From AP-15 sp963814805 (GTDB lineage Bacteria > Pseudomonadota > Alphaproteobacteria > ATCC43930 > CGMCC-115725), in NCBI GenBank assembly GCA_963814805.1, contig CAWFER010000023.1:186001-250000 (forward strand): 64,000 bases of DNA. The letters run 5' to 3'. The notes beneath the pieces were generated by a model, which saw only the letters and a list, made by a program, of their open reading frames with translations, searched no databases and was not told where the DNA came from. Below, one piece after another: positions 11,701 through 20,532 of the stretch. The position numbers and the translations under genes were made by a program. Position 1 is the stretch's first letter, and each line of letters starts with the position of its first letter.

Positions 11701-12037
11701 AGGTATGGTTGAGGACGAGATCCATGATCACGCGCAGCCCATGGGCTCGCGCCGCCCGCGTGAAGCCGTCGAGCAAACTATCGTCCTCGCCCGGCTCGTC
11801 GCCGCGAAAGCGCGGGTTCAGCCGGTAATAATCCTTGACCGCGTAGAGGCTGCCCGAAAACCCCGGATAGTGGAACGGATTGACATAGACGGCATTGAAC
11901 CCCATCGCCGCGATCCGTGGCAGATGCGCGCGCCATTGCCGGATCGTGCCGGCCTGGGTCGGAAACAGGTTGTAGATGCGCAGGCCATCGCGCACCGGAC
12001 CAGTCGGGTTTTGGTGCAAACTCGAACCCGCGATCAT
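8729..12037 (-). CDS. glgE: GH13 amylase-GlgE maltosyltransferase fusion, heavily frameshifted
   Basis: GlgE transfers maltosyl units from maltose 1-phosphate to alpha-1,4-glucan. The N-terminal third is a separate GH13 module (GLRIYNLFPT, GFRCDAAYK, VFLAETVGAP, FPESHDTERL: all three acids present). One frame change near 10825 joins its C-terminal sandwich (GWLPPTGLAVEPLGVRVL) in frame with the GlgE N-domain (RIEIEEVYPQLDGG), so I read one gene of about 1,100 codons. The GlgE half shows MFRVDNPHTKPLPFWEW and IFLAEAFTRPKMM (nucleophile Asp, acid Glu) and SYTYFTWRNTKAE. Between 9480 and 10450 about nine alternating frame changes occur; another near 8890 leads to the end at NEPAHEPE. Start uncertain: ATG at 12037, 12049 or 12076. 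Whether the amylase module is active is not known. Confidence 0.8.
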
Positions 12038-12071
12038 CCGCCGCCCCATATCAATCGGCACTGGTGCGCGC

Positions 12072-12097
12072 AACATGAGAGCGGGCGCAAAAGTTCC
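12072..12097 (-). promoter_or_regulatory. possible EcfG-type general stress promoter
   Basis: On the minus strand GGAAC (12097-12093) is followed after 17 bases by TGTT (12075-12072). Alphaproteobacterial EcfG promoters are GGAAC-N16/17-CGTT, so three of four -10 bases match. It lies in the gap between the metallophosphoesterase stop and the glgE fusion, which suits stress induction of trehalose/glucan synthesis. If real, transcription would begin near 12062, favouring the 12049 or 12037 start codon. Confidence 0.33.
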
Positions 12098-12197
12098 CGC
12101 CGGCCGGTGCCGCAGCACGCCGCTGCGGGGCCCGATGAGGCGCCTCGATGCGCGCTGCGCGGCAATCGGTTTATCGCCGCGATCGGGCCGGCGCCGG

Positions 12198-13008
12198 TCA
12201 CGCCTCGACCTGGTCGAGGACAGCTCCGGTCGCACTGAAGCAGGCGGCGATGAGCCGCCCGCCGCGCCCGGCGCCGCCGTCGAGCGAGACCGCGAATTCG
12301 CGCTCGACGAGCCCGCGCCGCTGGCGGTCGAGGCCTCTGACGACGCGACTGAAGCCGTCGAATCGAGCACTCAGTTCGAGGATGTCGCCACGGCCCCACC
12401 AGAACGCGTCGCCCTGGGCGGCGAGCGGGCGCGATGGATCGACCGCGGCGTGGACAAAGAGCAATTCGCGCCCGTCCGTAAAGGCCGCGTGGCGCAGCGC
12501 CGAAAACAGATTGGTGTGGCCCGGTTCTGCATTCATCGCATCGCGCAACGCCCCGGTCCACCGGGTGATCGTGCGCGGCCCGCCGCGGGCGGCGGCAAAG
12601 CCCTGCCGCAGATCACCGCCATAGGCGCGCACCGTTGCCGCAACGCCGGCCTCGACCATCCAGGCCAGCACCTCGCCGGGGTTGGGCGCGAACTGCAGCT
12701 GCAGCAGCTTTTGCCACATCTCCTCCTGCGCGCCGCGCAAAAAGGCGACGTCGCAGGCAAAGCCCGCGCTGGCGCCCGAGAACCCGGCGGCGAAAATCGA
12801 GCATCTCGCCGATGGTGGCGCCGACCGCCTCGCCATGGCCGAGATAATTGCCGAGATAGACGACCCGGTCGCCGTCGCAAAAGCGTTCGCTAATCCGATC
12901 GTGCACCACCGCCAAGCGCCGCGCCTCGGCATGGATCGCGGCGATCGCCCAGACCCGCCGGGCGTGCCCCAGCCGGGCAAAATGCCGGGTCCGCGGTGCG
13001 CCGTTCAA
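12198..13008 (-). CDS. metallophosphoesterase (calcineurin-like, PP2A-like), one frameshift
   Basis: The N-terminal frame (RVWAIAAIHAEARRL, GDRVVYLGNYLGHG) carries a degraded version of the GDxHG and GDxxDRG metal motifs of Ser/Thr-type phosphoesterases: the first reads AAIHAE and the second GNYLGHG. Near 12790 homology moves to another frame (EEMWQKLLQLQFAPNPGE, LLFVHAAVDPSRPL, FWWGRG), which runs to the stop at 12198. Family members of about 260 residues with GNYLGHG occur in alphaproteobacteria. It lies 31 bases after carD and about 160 before the glgE fusion. The substrate is unknown. The frame change looks like the other indels of this stretch. Confidence 0.7.
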
Positions 13009-13039
13009 CCGCGTGCCGCTTTGGCTCCGAACGCCGCGC

Positions 13040-13537
13040 TCAGGCGGTCAGCAATTGCTCGACCCGCTGGGTCGCGGTGGTCTCGTCGATCCGCTCGACC
13101 GCGGCAAACTCGCGCACAAAGCGGTCGAGGGCGGCCTGGTAGATTTGCCGCTCGCTATAGGATTGCTCGGGCTGGCCGACATTGCGATAGAGGTCGCGGA
13201 CCACCTCGGCGATCGAAGCCGGGTCGCCGGAGGCGATCTTGGCCTGGTATTCCTGGGCGCGCCGGCTCCACATCGTGCGCTTGGCCCGTGAACGACCGCG
13301 CAGCTTGGCGAGCGCCGCGTCCATCTCCTTGCGGCTCGACAATCTGCGCAACCCCGACGCCTTGGCCTTGCCCAGCGGCACCCGCAATGTCATTCTGTCC
13401 TTGTCGAACGCCACTACGAACACGTTGAGCGTGTACCCGGCGATCTCCTGGATCTCGATGGCGACAATTTTGCCGACCCCGTGGGTCGGATAGACGACGA
13501 GGTCTCCCGTTGCAAATATAGGCTTTTCCGACATCAT
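13040..13537 (-). CDS. carD: CarD family transcriptional regulator
   Basis: CarD-type proteins bind RNA polymerase beta through an N-terminal RID domain and stabilise open complexes, notably at rRNA promoters. The RID/Tudor-like part is clear (FATGDLVVYPTHGVGKIVAIE), followed by a basic helical C-terminal domain. I chose the ATG at 13537, preceded by GAGACGG; a second ATG follows at 13534. The longer ORF upstream to 13918 runs through the fdxA end and is not conserved. At 165 residues the protein has the usual size. It lies downstream of fdxA on the same strand, an arrangement frequent in alphaproteobacteria, and heads directly into the phosphoesterase-glucan genes. Confidence 0.93.
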   Translation of the reverse strand: MMSEKPIFATGDLVVYPTHGVGKIVAIEIQEIAGYTLNVFVVAFDKDRMTLRVPLGKAKASGLRRLSSRKEMDAALAKLRGRSRAKRTMWSRRAQEYQAKIASGDPASIAEVVRDLYRNVGQPEQSYSERQIYQAALDRFVREFAAVERIDETTATQRVEQLLTA

Positions 13538-13799
13538 GTCCGTCTCTCGTAATCGACCCGAGTAATCATGCCGGGACGCTTCACGCCGCAGCCATCGCGG
13601 CGACGGCGACCGTCCACAACTCGGCCAAGAGCGCGGAACCGGAAGGGAACGCGTCAAGAGCACCCAAGTAACAATATCATAAAAACCTGATCGAAGCCAG
13701 GGGGTCACGCATGCGCGCAACGCATACCGCGCGGCAGATACCCGTTCGGGGCGGGTTCGCGGCGTGCTTCGCCCGGGCCGCAGCACCCGATCAGTCGGC

Positions 13800-14135
13800 T
13801 CAGCTGCCGCCGGGCTTGGCGCTGAATTGCTTCTCGTACTTGTCGGGGACGTCCTTCCAGCTGTCGGCGTCTTCGGGGTACGGCTTTTTGCGGGTGATGT
13901 TGGGCCAGTTCGCCGCATATTCCCGGTTCAGCTCGACCCAGCGTTCGGCCTCCTGTTCGCTGTCGGGAATGATCGCGTCGACCGGGCATTCGGGCTCGCA
14001 CACGCCGCAATCGATGCACTCGTCGGGGTGGATCACCAGCATGTTCTCGCCCTCGTAGAAACAATCGACCGGGCAGACCTCGACGCAATCCATATACTTG
14101 CAGCGGATGCAGGCTTCGGTGACGACGTAAGTCAT
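13800..14135 (-). CDS. fdxA: 7Fe ferredoxin FdxA ([3Fe-4S][4Fe-4S])
   Basis: Small soluble electron carrier. The protein is 111 residues, standard for FdxA. The cluster ligands are visible in CIRCKYMDCVEVCPVDC (three-cysteine 3Fe site plus one ligand for the other cluster) and CIDCGVCEPECPVDA (4Fe site), followed by the conserved C-terminal extension (WVELNREYAANWPNIT). It is intact. The 262 bases between it and carD hold no further gene that I can see. Confidence 0.96.
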   Translation of the reverse strand: MTYVVTEACIRCKYMDCVEVCPVDCFYEGENMLVIHPDECIDCGVCEPECPVDAIIPDSEQEAERWVELNREYAANWPNITRKKPYPEDADSWKDVPDKYEKQFSAKPGGS

Positions 14136-14193
14136 GGCAGTGGCTCTTCTCCTGAACTTTTACGGCCCGCGCGGCGCGCTTGGGGGCGGCGGA

Positions 14194-14673
14194 TCAGGCC
14201 GTGGCGTCGAGCCCCAGCCGATCGAGCACGCGCTGGCGCGCCAAGCCGCGCTCGCGATCGGGCACATAGATTAGCCCGCCGACGCGGCGCAGCAGGCTGT
14301 CCTCATATTTGTCGAGCACGCCGTCCGCATAGGCAACCTCCCACAGCATCTCGATCAGCTCGATCCGCTGCTCGAACGAAAGCCGCTCGTTGACGATTCG
14401 GGTCAGGTGAAACAGCTCGGCGGAGCGGCTGGCCTCGCGCTCGCCGGCGCTCAGCAACGCCCGCGCGTCGGCATGCGACAGTTTGAAGCGACGCTCGAGC
14501 AATCGTGCGACCACGGCCCGCTCTTTCGAGTCGAAACGCTCGTCCGAGGCGGAGCGATCGTCGCTGTGGGCCGCCTCGACAAGGAGCGCCGCCAGGGCCA
14601 GCTGCAACTCGTCCCGCGGCTCCCCGCCGGCAGGCGCCGTACCCGTCAGCCATCCAATTATGTTCTCGATCAT
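14194..14673 (-). CDS. TerB family protein
   Basis: 159 residues, all helical in appearance, with the acidic TerB signature pattern (LALAALLVEAAHSDD near residue 30 and IEMLWEVAYADGVLDKYED near 110). TerB domains bind metal ions and occur in tellurite-resistance and other stress contexts, but many stand-alone members have no known role. It precedes fdxA on the same strand by 58 bases. A function in tellurite resistance should not be assumed, since no other ter gene is visible. Confidence 0.8.
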   Translation of the reverse strand: MIENIIGWLTGTAPAGGEPRDELQLALAALLVEAAHSDDRSASDERFDSKERAVVARLLERRFKLSHADARALLSAGEREASRSAELFHLTRIVNERLSFEQRIELIEMLWEVAYADGVLDKYEDSLLRRVGGLIYVPDRERGLARQRVLDRLGLDATA

Positions 14674-14814
14674 GGCTCGTTGCCTATCATGCCGAAGCGA
14701 GCGTGGGCAACCCTACGCGGTTTGGGGGTTTTGCCCTCGTCGCCGGATCGGGACCCGCAACCACCCCCGCCGCGCGCCCTCGCGACGGCGGAAATTTAAT
14801 CGCCGCGACGGCCG

Positions 14815-16044
14815 TTGTGGCGGCGGACGCGACAGACGGTGCAACCCTTGAACACGCGCGGCACGATCCTCGTTCTCCACTTTGTCGGCCAGATGCCGCT
14901 TGCCGGCATTGCCTGGCAGGCGATGCATTACCTGCTTGGCCTCAAACAGCTCGGCTACGAGGTCTGGTATATCGAAGATGGCGGGGCCAATCCTTACGAC
15001 CCGCGCGCCGCCAGCGTCATGATGAAGTGCGACTACAACGTCGCCTATCTGCGCCGGGCGATGGAGCGCCACGGGCTCGGCGGGCGCTGGGCCTATTGGG
15101 ACGCGATCAACGATCGGTGGCACGGGCTGCCGCGCGAGCGGGTGCGCCGGCTCTACGCCGAGGCGGACGGGCTGATCAATCTGTGTGGGGCCACCCGCCT
15201 GCGCGACGAGCATTTGGCCTGCCCGGTGCGCATTTTTGTCGACACCGATCCGGTCTACGAGCAGATCAAATATGCCCGCTCCGACGCCGCCGCCCGCGCC
15301 TATATCGACGCGCATACGCATTTTTTCAGCTATGGCGAGAACCTGGGGGGGCCCGATTGCCCGGTGCCGCTGTCCGGGATCGCCTGGCGACCGACCCGGC
15401 CGCCGGTGCTGCCGGCGCTGTGGCCCGAGCCGCGCACCATCCCGCGCTGCTTCACCACCATCGGCACCTGGGAAAACCGAGGCAAGGACATCAATTTTGC
15501 CGGCTCCCGTTATGTCTGGTCGAAGCATCCGAACTTTCTGCGATTTCTCGATCTGCCGCGATCCCGGCCACAAACCTGCTTCGAGCTGGCGATGACCCCG
15601 CCCGACGCGGAACTCCGCCGGAAGATCGCCGGCGGCGGCTGGCAGCTGGTTGATCCCGGCCCGATTTCGGCCGGCATGGCGCCCTATCGCGACTTCATCG
15701 CCGGGTCGCGCGGCGAGTTCACCGTCGCCAAGGACATCTATGTCCGGCCGAACAGCGGCTGGTTCAGCGATCGCAGCGTGTGCTACCTGGCGGCCGGGCG
15801 GCCGGTGGTGACGATGGCGACCGGGTTCAGCAAATTCTACCCGATCGGGCGCGGGCTGTTCGAATATTCGAGCGCGGCCGAGGCGCTGGGCGCGATCGAT
15901 GCGATCGCCGCCGACTATCCGCTGCACAGCCGCGCGGCGCGGGAATTGGCGCAGGAGCATTTTGCCGCCGAACGGGTCCTCGGCGCGATGATGGCGGCGG
16001 CCGGCTCTAGGCTTTCCAGCGGCAAACGCGCCGATTGGGGGTAA
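14815..16044 (+). CDS. putative glycosyltransferase (GT-B-like), cytosolic
   Basis: 409 residues with no signal peptide. The N-terminal part reads ILVLHFVGQMPLAGI and then LLGLKQLGYEVWYIEDGG, as in GT-B enzymes handling the acceptor. The C-terminal domain has FTVAKDIYVRPNSGWFSDRS, CYLAAGRPVVTMATGF and GLFEYSSAAEALGAIDAI, the arrangement seen in family 1-like glycosyltransferases that bind a nucleotide sugar. The sugar and acceptor are not known. Neighbouring O-antigen ligase and small flippase-like remnants suggest a surface polysaccharide role, which is inference. The start may be a TTG at 14848 instead of the ATG used here. Confidence 0.65.
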   Translation: MWRRTRQTVQPLNTRGTILVLHFVGQMPLAGIAWQAMHYLLGLKQLGYEVWYIEDGGANPYDPRAASVMMKCDYNVAYLRRAMERHGLGGRWAYWDAINDRWHGLPRERVRRLYAEADGLINLCGATRLRDEHLACPVRIFVDTDPVYEQIKYARSDAAARAYIDAHTHFFSYGENLGGPDCPVPLSGIAWRPTRPPVLPALWPEPRTIPRCFTTIGTWENRGKDINFAGSRYVWSKHPNFLRFLDLPRSRPQTCFELAMTPPDAELRRKIAGGGWQLVDPGPISAGMAPYRDFIAGSRGEFTVAKDIYVRPNSGWFSDRSVCYLAAGRPVVTMATGFSKFYPIGRGLFEYSSAAEALGAIDAIAADYPLHSRAARELAQEHFAAERVLGAMMAAAGSRLSSGKRADWG

Positions 16045-16122
16045 ATTTTTCGGAGCCGCGGCCCGAAAATCCATTTTCGCAGCGCCGCGGCGGCGCATCG
16101 CTCTTTATACCGGGATCGGGCG

Positions 16123-16571
16123 ATGGCGGTTTACCATGCGAGCCTCGCAGTGGCGATCCTGCTCGGCGCGGGTGGCCAGAGCGCGCTGAAATCGGCAGCT
16201 GCGGGATCGGCGACGCTCGTTGTCCAATTCGGCAACCATCTGACTTTATAGGGATTTTCGATCTAAGTCGGCGCTGCGCTGTGCTACGCCGCGAGCGCTG
16301 AAAAGGCTGCCGGTCTCACCGGCCTTCTCCGTCGGTTTCGGCGAGCTACGCCGTCGTCGCCGTGCTCGCGCATATCTGATGGGGCGAGCCGTTCGGCTGG
16401 CCGCGGATCGCCGGCATCGCGCTGATCGGCGGCGGCGTGATCCTGACCTACCAGCACCGAGCGGCGAAGCGTCAGCCGGCGGCGATCGAAGGGTGCAAAC
16501 AATTGCCGCAGACGAACCGGGAGGATGCTAACCGGGAACAGACCGCCCGGGAGCGTGCCGGCCGGGAGTGA
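16123..16571 (+). pseudogene. decayed small multidrug-resistance/ArnF-like membrane transporter
   Basis: Reading starts with MAVYHASLAVAILLGAGGQ and continues AGSATLVVQFGNHLTL, then meets TAG (16249) and TAA (16264). Homology to small four-helix DMT transporters resumes in other frames: GAALCYAAS, ALKRLPVSPAFS, then SASYAVVAVLAH and WGEPFGWPRIAGIALIGGGVILTYQHR to about 16500. The pattern fits EmrE/ArnF-type subunits that move undecaprenyl-linked sugars. Two nonsense codons plus several frame changes in about 110 codons suggest real decay, more than the single-base slips seen in neighbouring genes. Its 3' end overlaps the end of the convergent O-antigen ligase gene. Confidence 0.6.
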
Positions 16572-17796
16572 AGTCCGCCATGCAACCCGGGCCATCACCA
16601 GAACCAGGAACAGGCAGAACCAAAGGGTTCCCTGCCACCATTCCTCCCAGATGCCGTAAGTGGCGAGAGTGGCGACAAACGCGCAGGCAAGGCTGCCGGC
16701 GACAGCCCCGGCATAGAGCCGCGGCACCTCGGCCCGAGCCAGCGCCAGCCAGGCATATGCGGTCAACAGCGCCATCAGCGCCGCGCCCGGCACGCCGAGC
16801 TCGAGCCACAGCTGCAGCGGCGCGTTGTGCGGGTGCAATGGCAGCCAGCTCTCGCCCGGCCGGATCAGATCCTTGCCGCCCGGGATCGCGCGCGAGGAAT
16901 TGAGGCCCCAGCCGGCGAGCGGATGCTCGGCGATGCGGTCGCCGACAAAAGACCAGATCAGCAGCCGGTGCCCGGCCGACTGCTTGACGTCGTTAGCGGT
17001 GACGACCAGATCGGACACCCGTTCGAGCCGGGCGAAGGTCAACGGCGCGCTGATCACGACGACGACCGATAAGAGCGCCGCCACCCGCGCCGTGCGGGCG
17101 CGCCAGCCATAGCACAGCAGCGCCGCGGGCAATCCGGCGGCGAGCGCCACCTTGGCCGCCGTGCCGGCGAGGGCGAGAATCGTCGCCGCGGCGGCGGCGG
17201 CAAACAGCGCGCCGGCCAGCCGGCGGCCGCGCCCGACCAAGAGCCGCGCTCGTCGGCAGCAGCAGGATCGCGAACGCCACCGAGGCCTGATTGAGCCAGG
17301 AGGCCTCGTAAGGACGGGTCGAAAACGGTTTGCTCAGCGCGCCGTGGCTGGCGAGATCGACCGCCGCCATCGCGAGGCCGAGGACAAAGCCGGCGACGAG
17401 AAAGCCGGTCAGCCGGCCCGGCGCCGCAACCTCGCCGGCCGCCGCCGCCAGCGCCAGCCCGGCGGCAAACAGGCCGGCGAGCCGGGCCGCCAGATCGAGC
17501 GAGCGTAAGGGATCGATCGACCAGATGGCCGAAAGCGTTCCCCAGATCAGCAGCGCCCCGACGAGCGCCGCCGGAGCCGCGAGGCGCGGGCGCGGGGCGC
17601 CAGCAGGCGGTTCGCCGCCAGAATGAGGCCGGCGGCAAACAGTCCGGCGACCGAGGCCAGCGCCGCGATGCCGCGCGGCGCCAGGATCAGCAGCGGAAAG
17701 AACAACAGCGCCACAAGGTCGAGACCCCATTCGACACACGTTCGCCAGACGCCGCCTGAGCGCGGCGGCCGGAACCTGTGAGCCCGATGCGTCCAC
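16528..17796 (-). CDS. O-antigen ligase/Wzy-type polymerase membrane protein, frameshifted
   Basis: Multi-helix protein of the Wzy_C family, which ligates or polymerises lipid-linked glycans at the periplasmic face. Hydrophobic segments are spread over three frames: WGLDLVALLFFPLLILAPRG near 17730-17670, then LIWGTLSAIWSIDP and LTGFLVAGFVLGLAMAAVDL, then TILALAGTAAKVALAAGLPA. The diagnostic loop GWGLNSSRAIPGG followed by LPLHPHNAPLQLWLELG lies near 16900-16790. Frame changes fall near 17640 and 17240. The end is uncertain: one frame stops at 16528, another runs on to 16284 across the transporter remnant. The start is also uncertain. Ligase and polymerase cannot be told apart here. Confidence 0.7.
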
Positions 17797-17826
17797 GCAC
17801 CCTTTCAGAGGGTTCGCCCGCCTGCA

Positions 17827-18249
17827 CTAGGGGAATACTTCGATCTCCGCGAAGAAGAATGCGATCTCCCGCGCCGCGTTATCCGCGGAATCCGAGCCGT
17901 GCACCGAATTGGCCTCGATCGACTCAGCAAAATCCTTGCGGATCGTGCCCGGCGCCGCCTTGGCCGGGTCGGTCGCACCCATGATCTCGCGGCTGAGCGC
18001 CACCGCGTCCGGCCCTTCGAGCACCTGGACGACGACCGGGCCCGAAGTCATGAATGCCACCAGGCCGCGGTAGAACGGCCGCTCGGCATGGACCTCGTAG
18101 AACCGCTTTGCCTGCGCCTCGGCCAGATACATCCGCTTTTGCGCGACGATGCGCAGCCCGCGCCGCTCGAAGCGGTCGTTGATCGCCCCGGTCAGGTTGC
18201 GCCGGGTCGCGTCGGGCTTGAGGATCGACAAGGTGCGTTCGATGGCCAT
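17827..18249 (-). CDS. ndk: nucleoside diphosphate kinase
   Basis: Ndk transfers phosphate from ATP to NDPs through a phosphohistidine. The 140-residue protein is full length and intact. It opens with ERTLSILKPDATRRN and contains the active-site signature NSVHGSDS, with the catalytic His about residue 117. It lies after holC and pepA on the same strand, about 80 bases downstream of holC. This gene shows no frame problem although its neighbours do. Confidence 0.97.
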   Translation of the reverse strand: MAIERTLSILKPDATRRNLTGAINDRFERRGLRIVAQKRMYLAEAQAKRFYEVHAERPFYRGLVAFMTSGPVVVQVLEGPDAVALSREIMGATDPAKAAPGTIRKDFAESIEANSVHGSDSADNAAREIAFFFAEIEVFP

Positions 18250-18330
18250 CGGCAGGGTCTCGGGTGAGGGAGAAGGCCGGGTTTATAACCGCCGCCCGTG
18301 TCGGCGGCAATCGGCGGCACGACGACCGCC

Positions 18331-18778
18331 TCAGCCGCGGCGCTCCCAGCCGGACGCTGTCTGCTGCCAATAGGTCAGCTCGTGGCCAGCCTCGCGGGCG
18401 CGGCGCCAGCGTAGGCGCGCCGCCGCGACCGCCGCGGGGTCGTCGCCGTCGAACAGATCGGCGCAGCGGGCAAAGGAGGACAGATCGCCGGCCTCCGACG
18501 CCATCGACCAGCACCAGCATCGTCGCGCGGTTCGGGTTTTCCTCGCCAGTGGTCAGCCAGATCGGCTGCGCCGCCGGGTTGCCGTCGCGGGCCGAGCCGT
18601 GCGCCAGAAAGCTCGCCTCGTCATAGGTCCACAGGATCGCGTCGAGCTCGGCCACGCGTTCGGCCGAGCCGGCCCGGACGACGATCGGATGACCCTGCGC
18701 GCGCGCCCGTTCGAGAAGCTTGGGCAACGCCCGTTCGAGCGGCGTCGAAGTCAGGTGGTAAAAGCCGATCTCGGCCAA
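18331..18778 (-). CDS. holC: DNA polymerase III chi subunit HolC, one frameshift
   Basis: Chi links the clamp loader to SSB. The first 90 residues (IGFYHLTSTPLERALPKLLE, PIWLTTGEENPNRATMLVLV) match HolC, then homology moves one frame near 18500 to ASEAGDLSSFARCADLFDG and RRAREAGHELTYWQQ, ending at the TGA at 18331. The length of about 148 codons is normal. It starts six bases after the pepA stop; pepA-holC is a widespread gene pair. The longer ORF that continues to 17924 is out-of-frame read-through. Confidence 0.85.
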
Positions 18779-18784
18779 GCGCGG

Positions 18785-20300
18785 CTAGTCTTTCTCGTAA
18801 TATTGCGCGACGAAGCGGTCGAGCAGGCGCACGCCAAAGGCGGTGGCGCCCTTGGGCACGGTCGGCGCATCCTTGCTCGACCAGGCCATGCCGGCGATGT
18901 CGAGATGCGCCCACGGCACCTTGTTGACAAAGCGCTGCAGGAACTGGGCGGCGGTGATGCTGCCGGCGGCCCGCCCGCCGCCGATGTTCTTGACGTCGGC
19001 GGCGTCGCTGTCCATCTCGCGGTCGTAGCTGTCGGCGAGCGGCAGGCGCCAGACTTCCTCGCCGACCGCCTTGCCGGCCTCGGTCGAGCCGCGCCGCCAG
19101 CTCGTCGTCATTGGCGAACAGCCCGGCGCGATGATGGCCGAGCGCCACGATGACGGCGCCGGTCAGGGTCGCCAAGTCGATCATCAGCCGCGGCTTGAAG
19201 CGGTCCTGGCAGTACCACATCGCATCGGCCAGAACGAGCCGGCCTTCGGCGTCGGTGTTCAAGACCTCGATCGTCTGGCCCGACATCGAGGTGACGATGT
19301 CGCCCGGCCGCTGCGCGGTGCCGGACGGCATGTTCTCGACCAGCCCGACGATCCCGACCGCGTCGACCTTGGCCTTGCGCGCGGCCAAGCAGCCGCATCA
19401 GGCCGATGACCACGGCCGAGCCGGCCATGTCCCACTTCATGTCGCCCATGCCGGCCGCGGGCTTGATCGAGATGCCGCCGGTGTCGAAGGTGACCCCCTT
19501 GCCGATGAAGGCGAGCGGCGCTGCCGTGGCCGGCCGCCGTTGCCGGCGCCATGCCACTGCATGACGACGAGGCGGGGCGGGCGGGCGCTGCCCTGGGCGA
19601 CCCCGAGCAGCGCCCCCATGCCGAGCTTGCCCATCGCCTTTTCGTCGAGAATTTCGACTTTGACGCCGAGCTCCTCGAGTGTGCGCGCCTGCTCGGCCAG
19701 GGTCTCGGGATAGATGACGTTGGCCGGCTCGGAGACGAGGTCGCGGGTGAAAAACACCGCCTCGGCGGTCTTTTCGAGCAGCCGCCAAGCGCGTTTGGCC
19801 GCGCCGGTTTCGGCGCTCGACACGGTGAGCCGGGCCAGCGAGGGTTTCTGTTCCGGCTTCTGCTTGGTCTTGTATTTGTCGAAGCGATACGATCGCAGCT
19901 GCGCGCCGAGGGCGAGTGCGGCGGCCGCCTCGCCGGCGCCGAGCGGCGCATCCTCGCCGATTTCGACGGCGACCGTCGCCTCGGTCTCGCCGGCGCCGTT
20001 GAGGTGCGCGGCAAGGGCGCCGCCGAGATCCTCGAAGACCCGGGCGCCGGCCTGCGTGCGGGTTGGCCGAGCCCGGCGAGAACGATTCGGCTGAGCCGCG
20101 AGATTGGCCGGCGCCACGATCGCCAGGAGCTCGCCCTTTTTACCGCTGAAGCGCGCGGCCGAGGCGAGCGCGCGGACAACAGCGCCCCCGCTCGCCTCGT
20201 CGAGGCGGCGGGCGGCCGGGGTCAATACCCGCTCCGCCCAGATCCCCGCCACCGCGGCGCCGGAATGGGGCAGTTCCGGTTCGGCAAAGCTGATCTTCAT
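18785..20300 (-). CDS. pepA: leucyl aminopeptidase (cytosol aminopeptidase PepA), at least three frameshifts
   Basis: M17 two-metal aminopeptidase. Conserved blocks lie in successive frames: N-domain from MKISFAEPELP (ATG 20300) to VYPETLAEQAR-like sequence, then FIGKGVTFDTGGISIKPA and MKWDMAGSA (catalytic Lys and metal ligands), then the family signature NTDAEGRLVLAD, and last GSITAAQFLQRFVNK and AWSSKDAPTVPKGATAFGVR to the stop. Frame changes fall near 19540, 19390 and 19095. The combined length of about 505 codons is normal. It is divergent from lptF across 232 bases, as in many proteobacteria. Confidence 0.88.
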
Positions 20301-20532
20301 CGCGACCTCGAACAATAGCGCCGGCAGCCGAGCGCGGCCGCTCATGGCGGCAGGCGTATTCCGCCGATAGATACATCAACCCGGCGGGTCGGCGCCAGCG
20401 ACCGCCAAACTGGGCGCGTGCTCCGAGCCATGCCCGGCCGCAATACTGGGCCGCCATGCTCGGGGCAGCGTCGCGGCGGTCCGGGAAATGCCTCTGGCCG
20501 GACTCGGAGCACCTGCTTATGATCGCGCGCCG

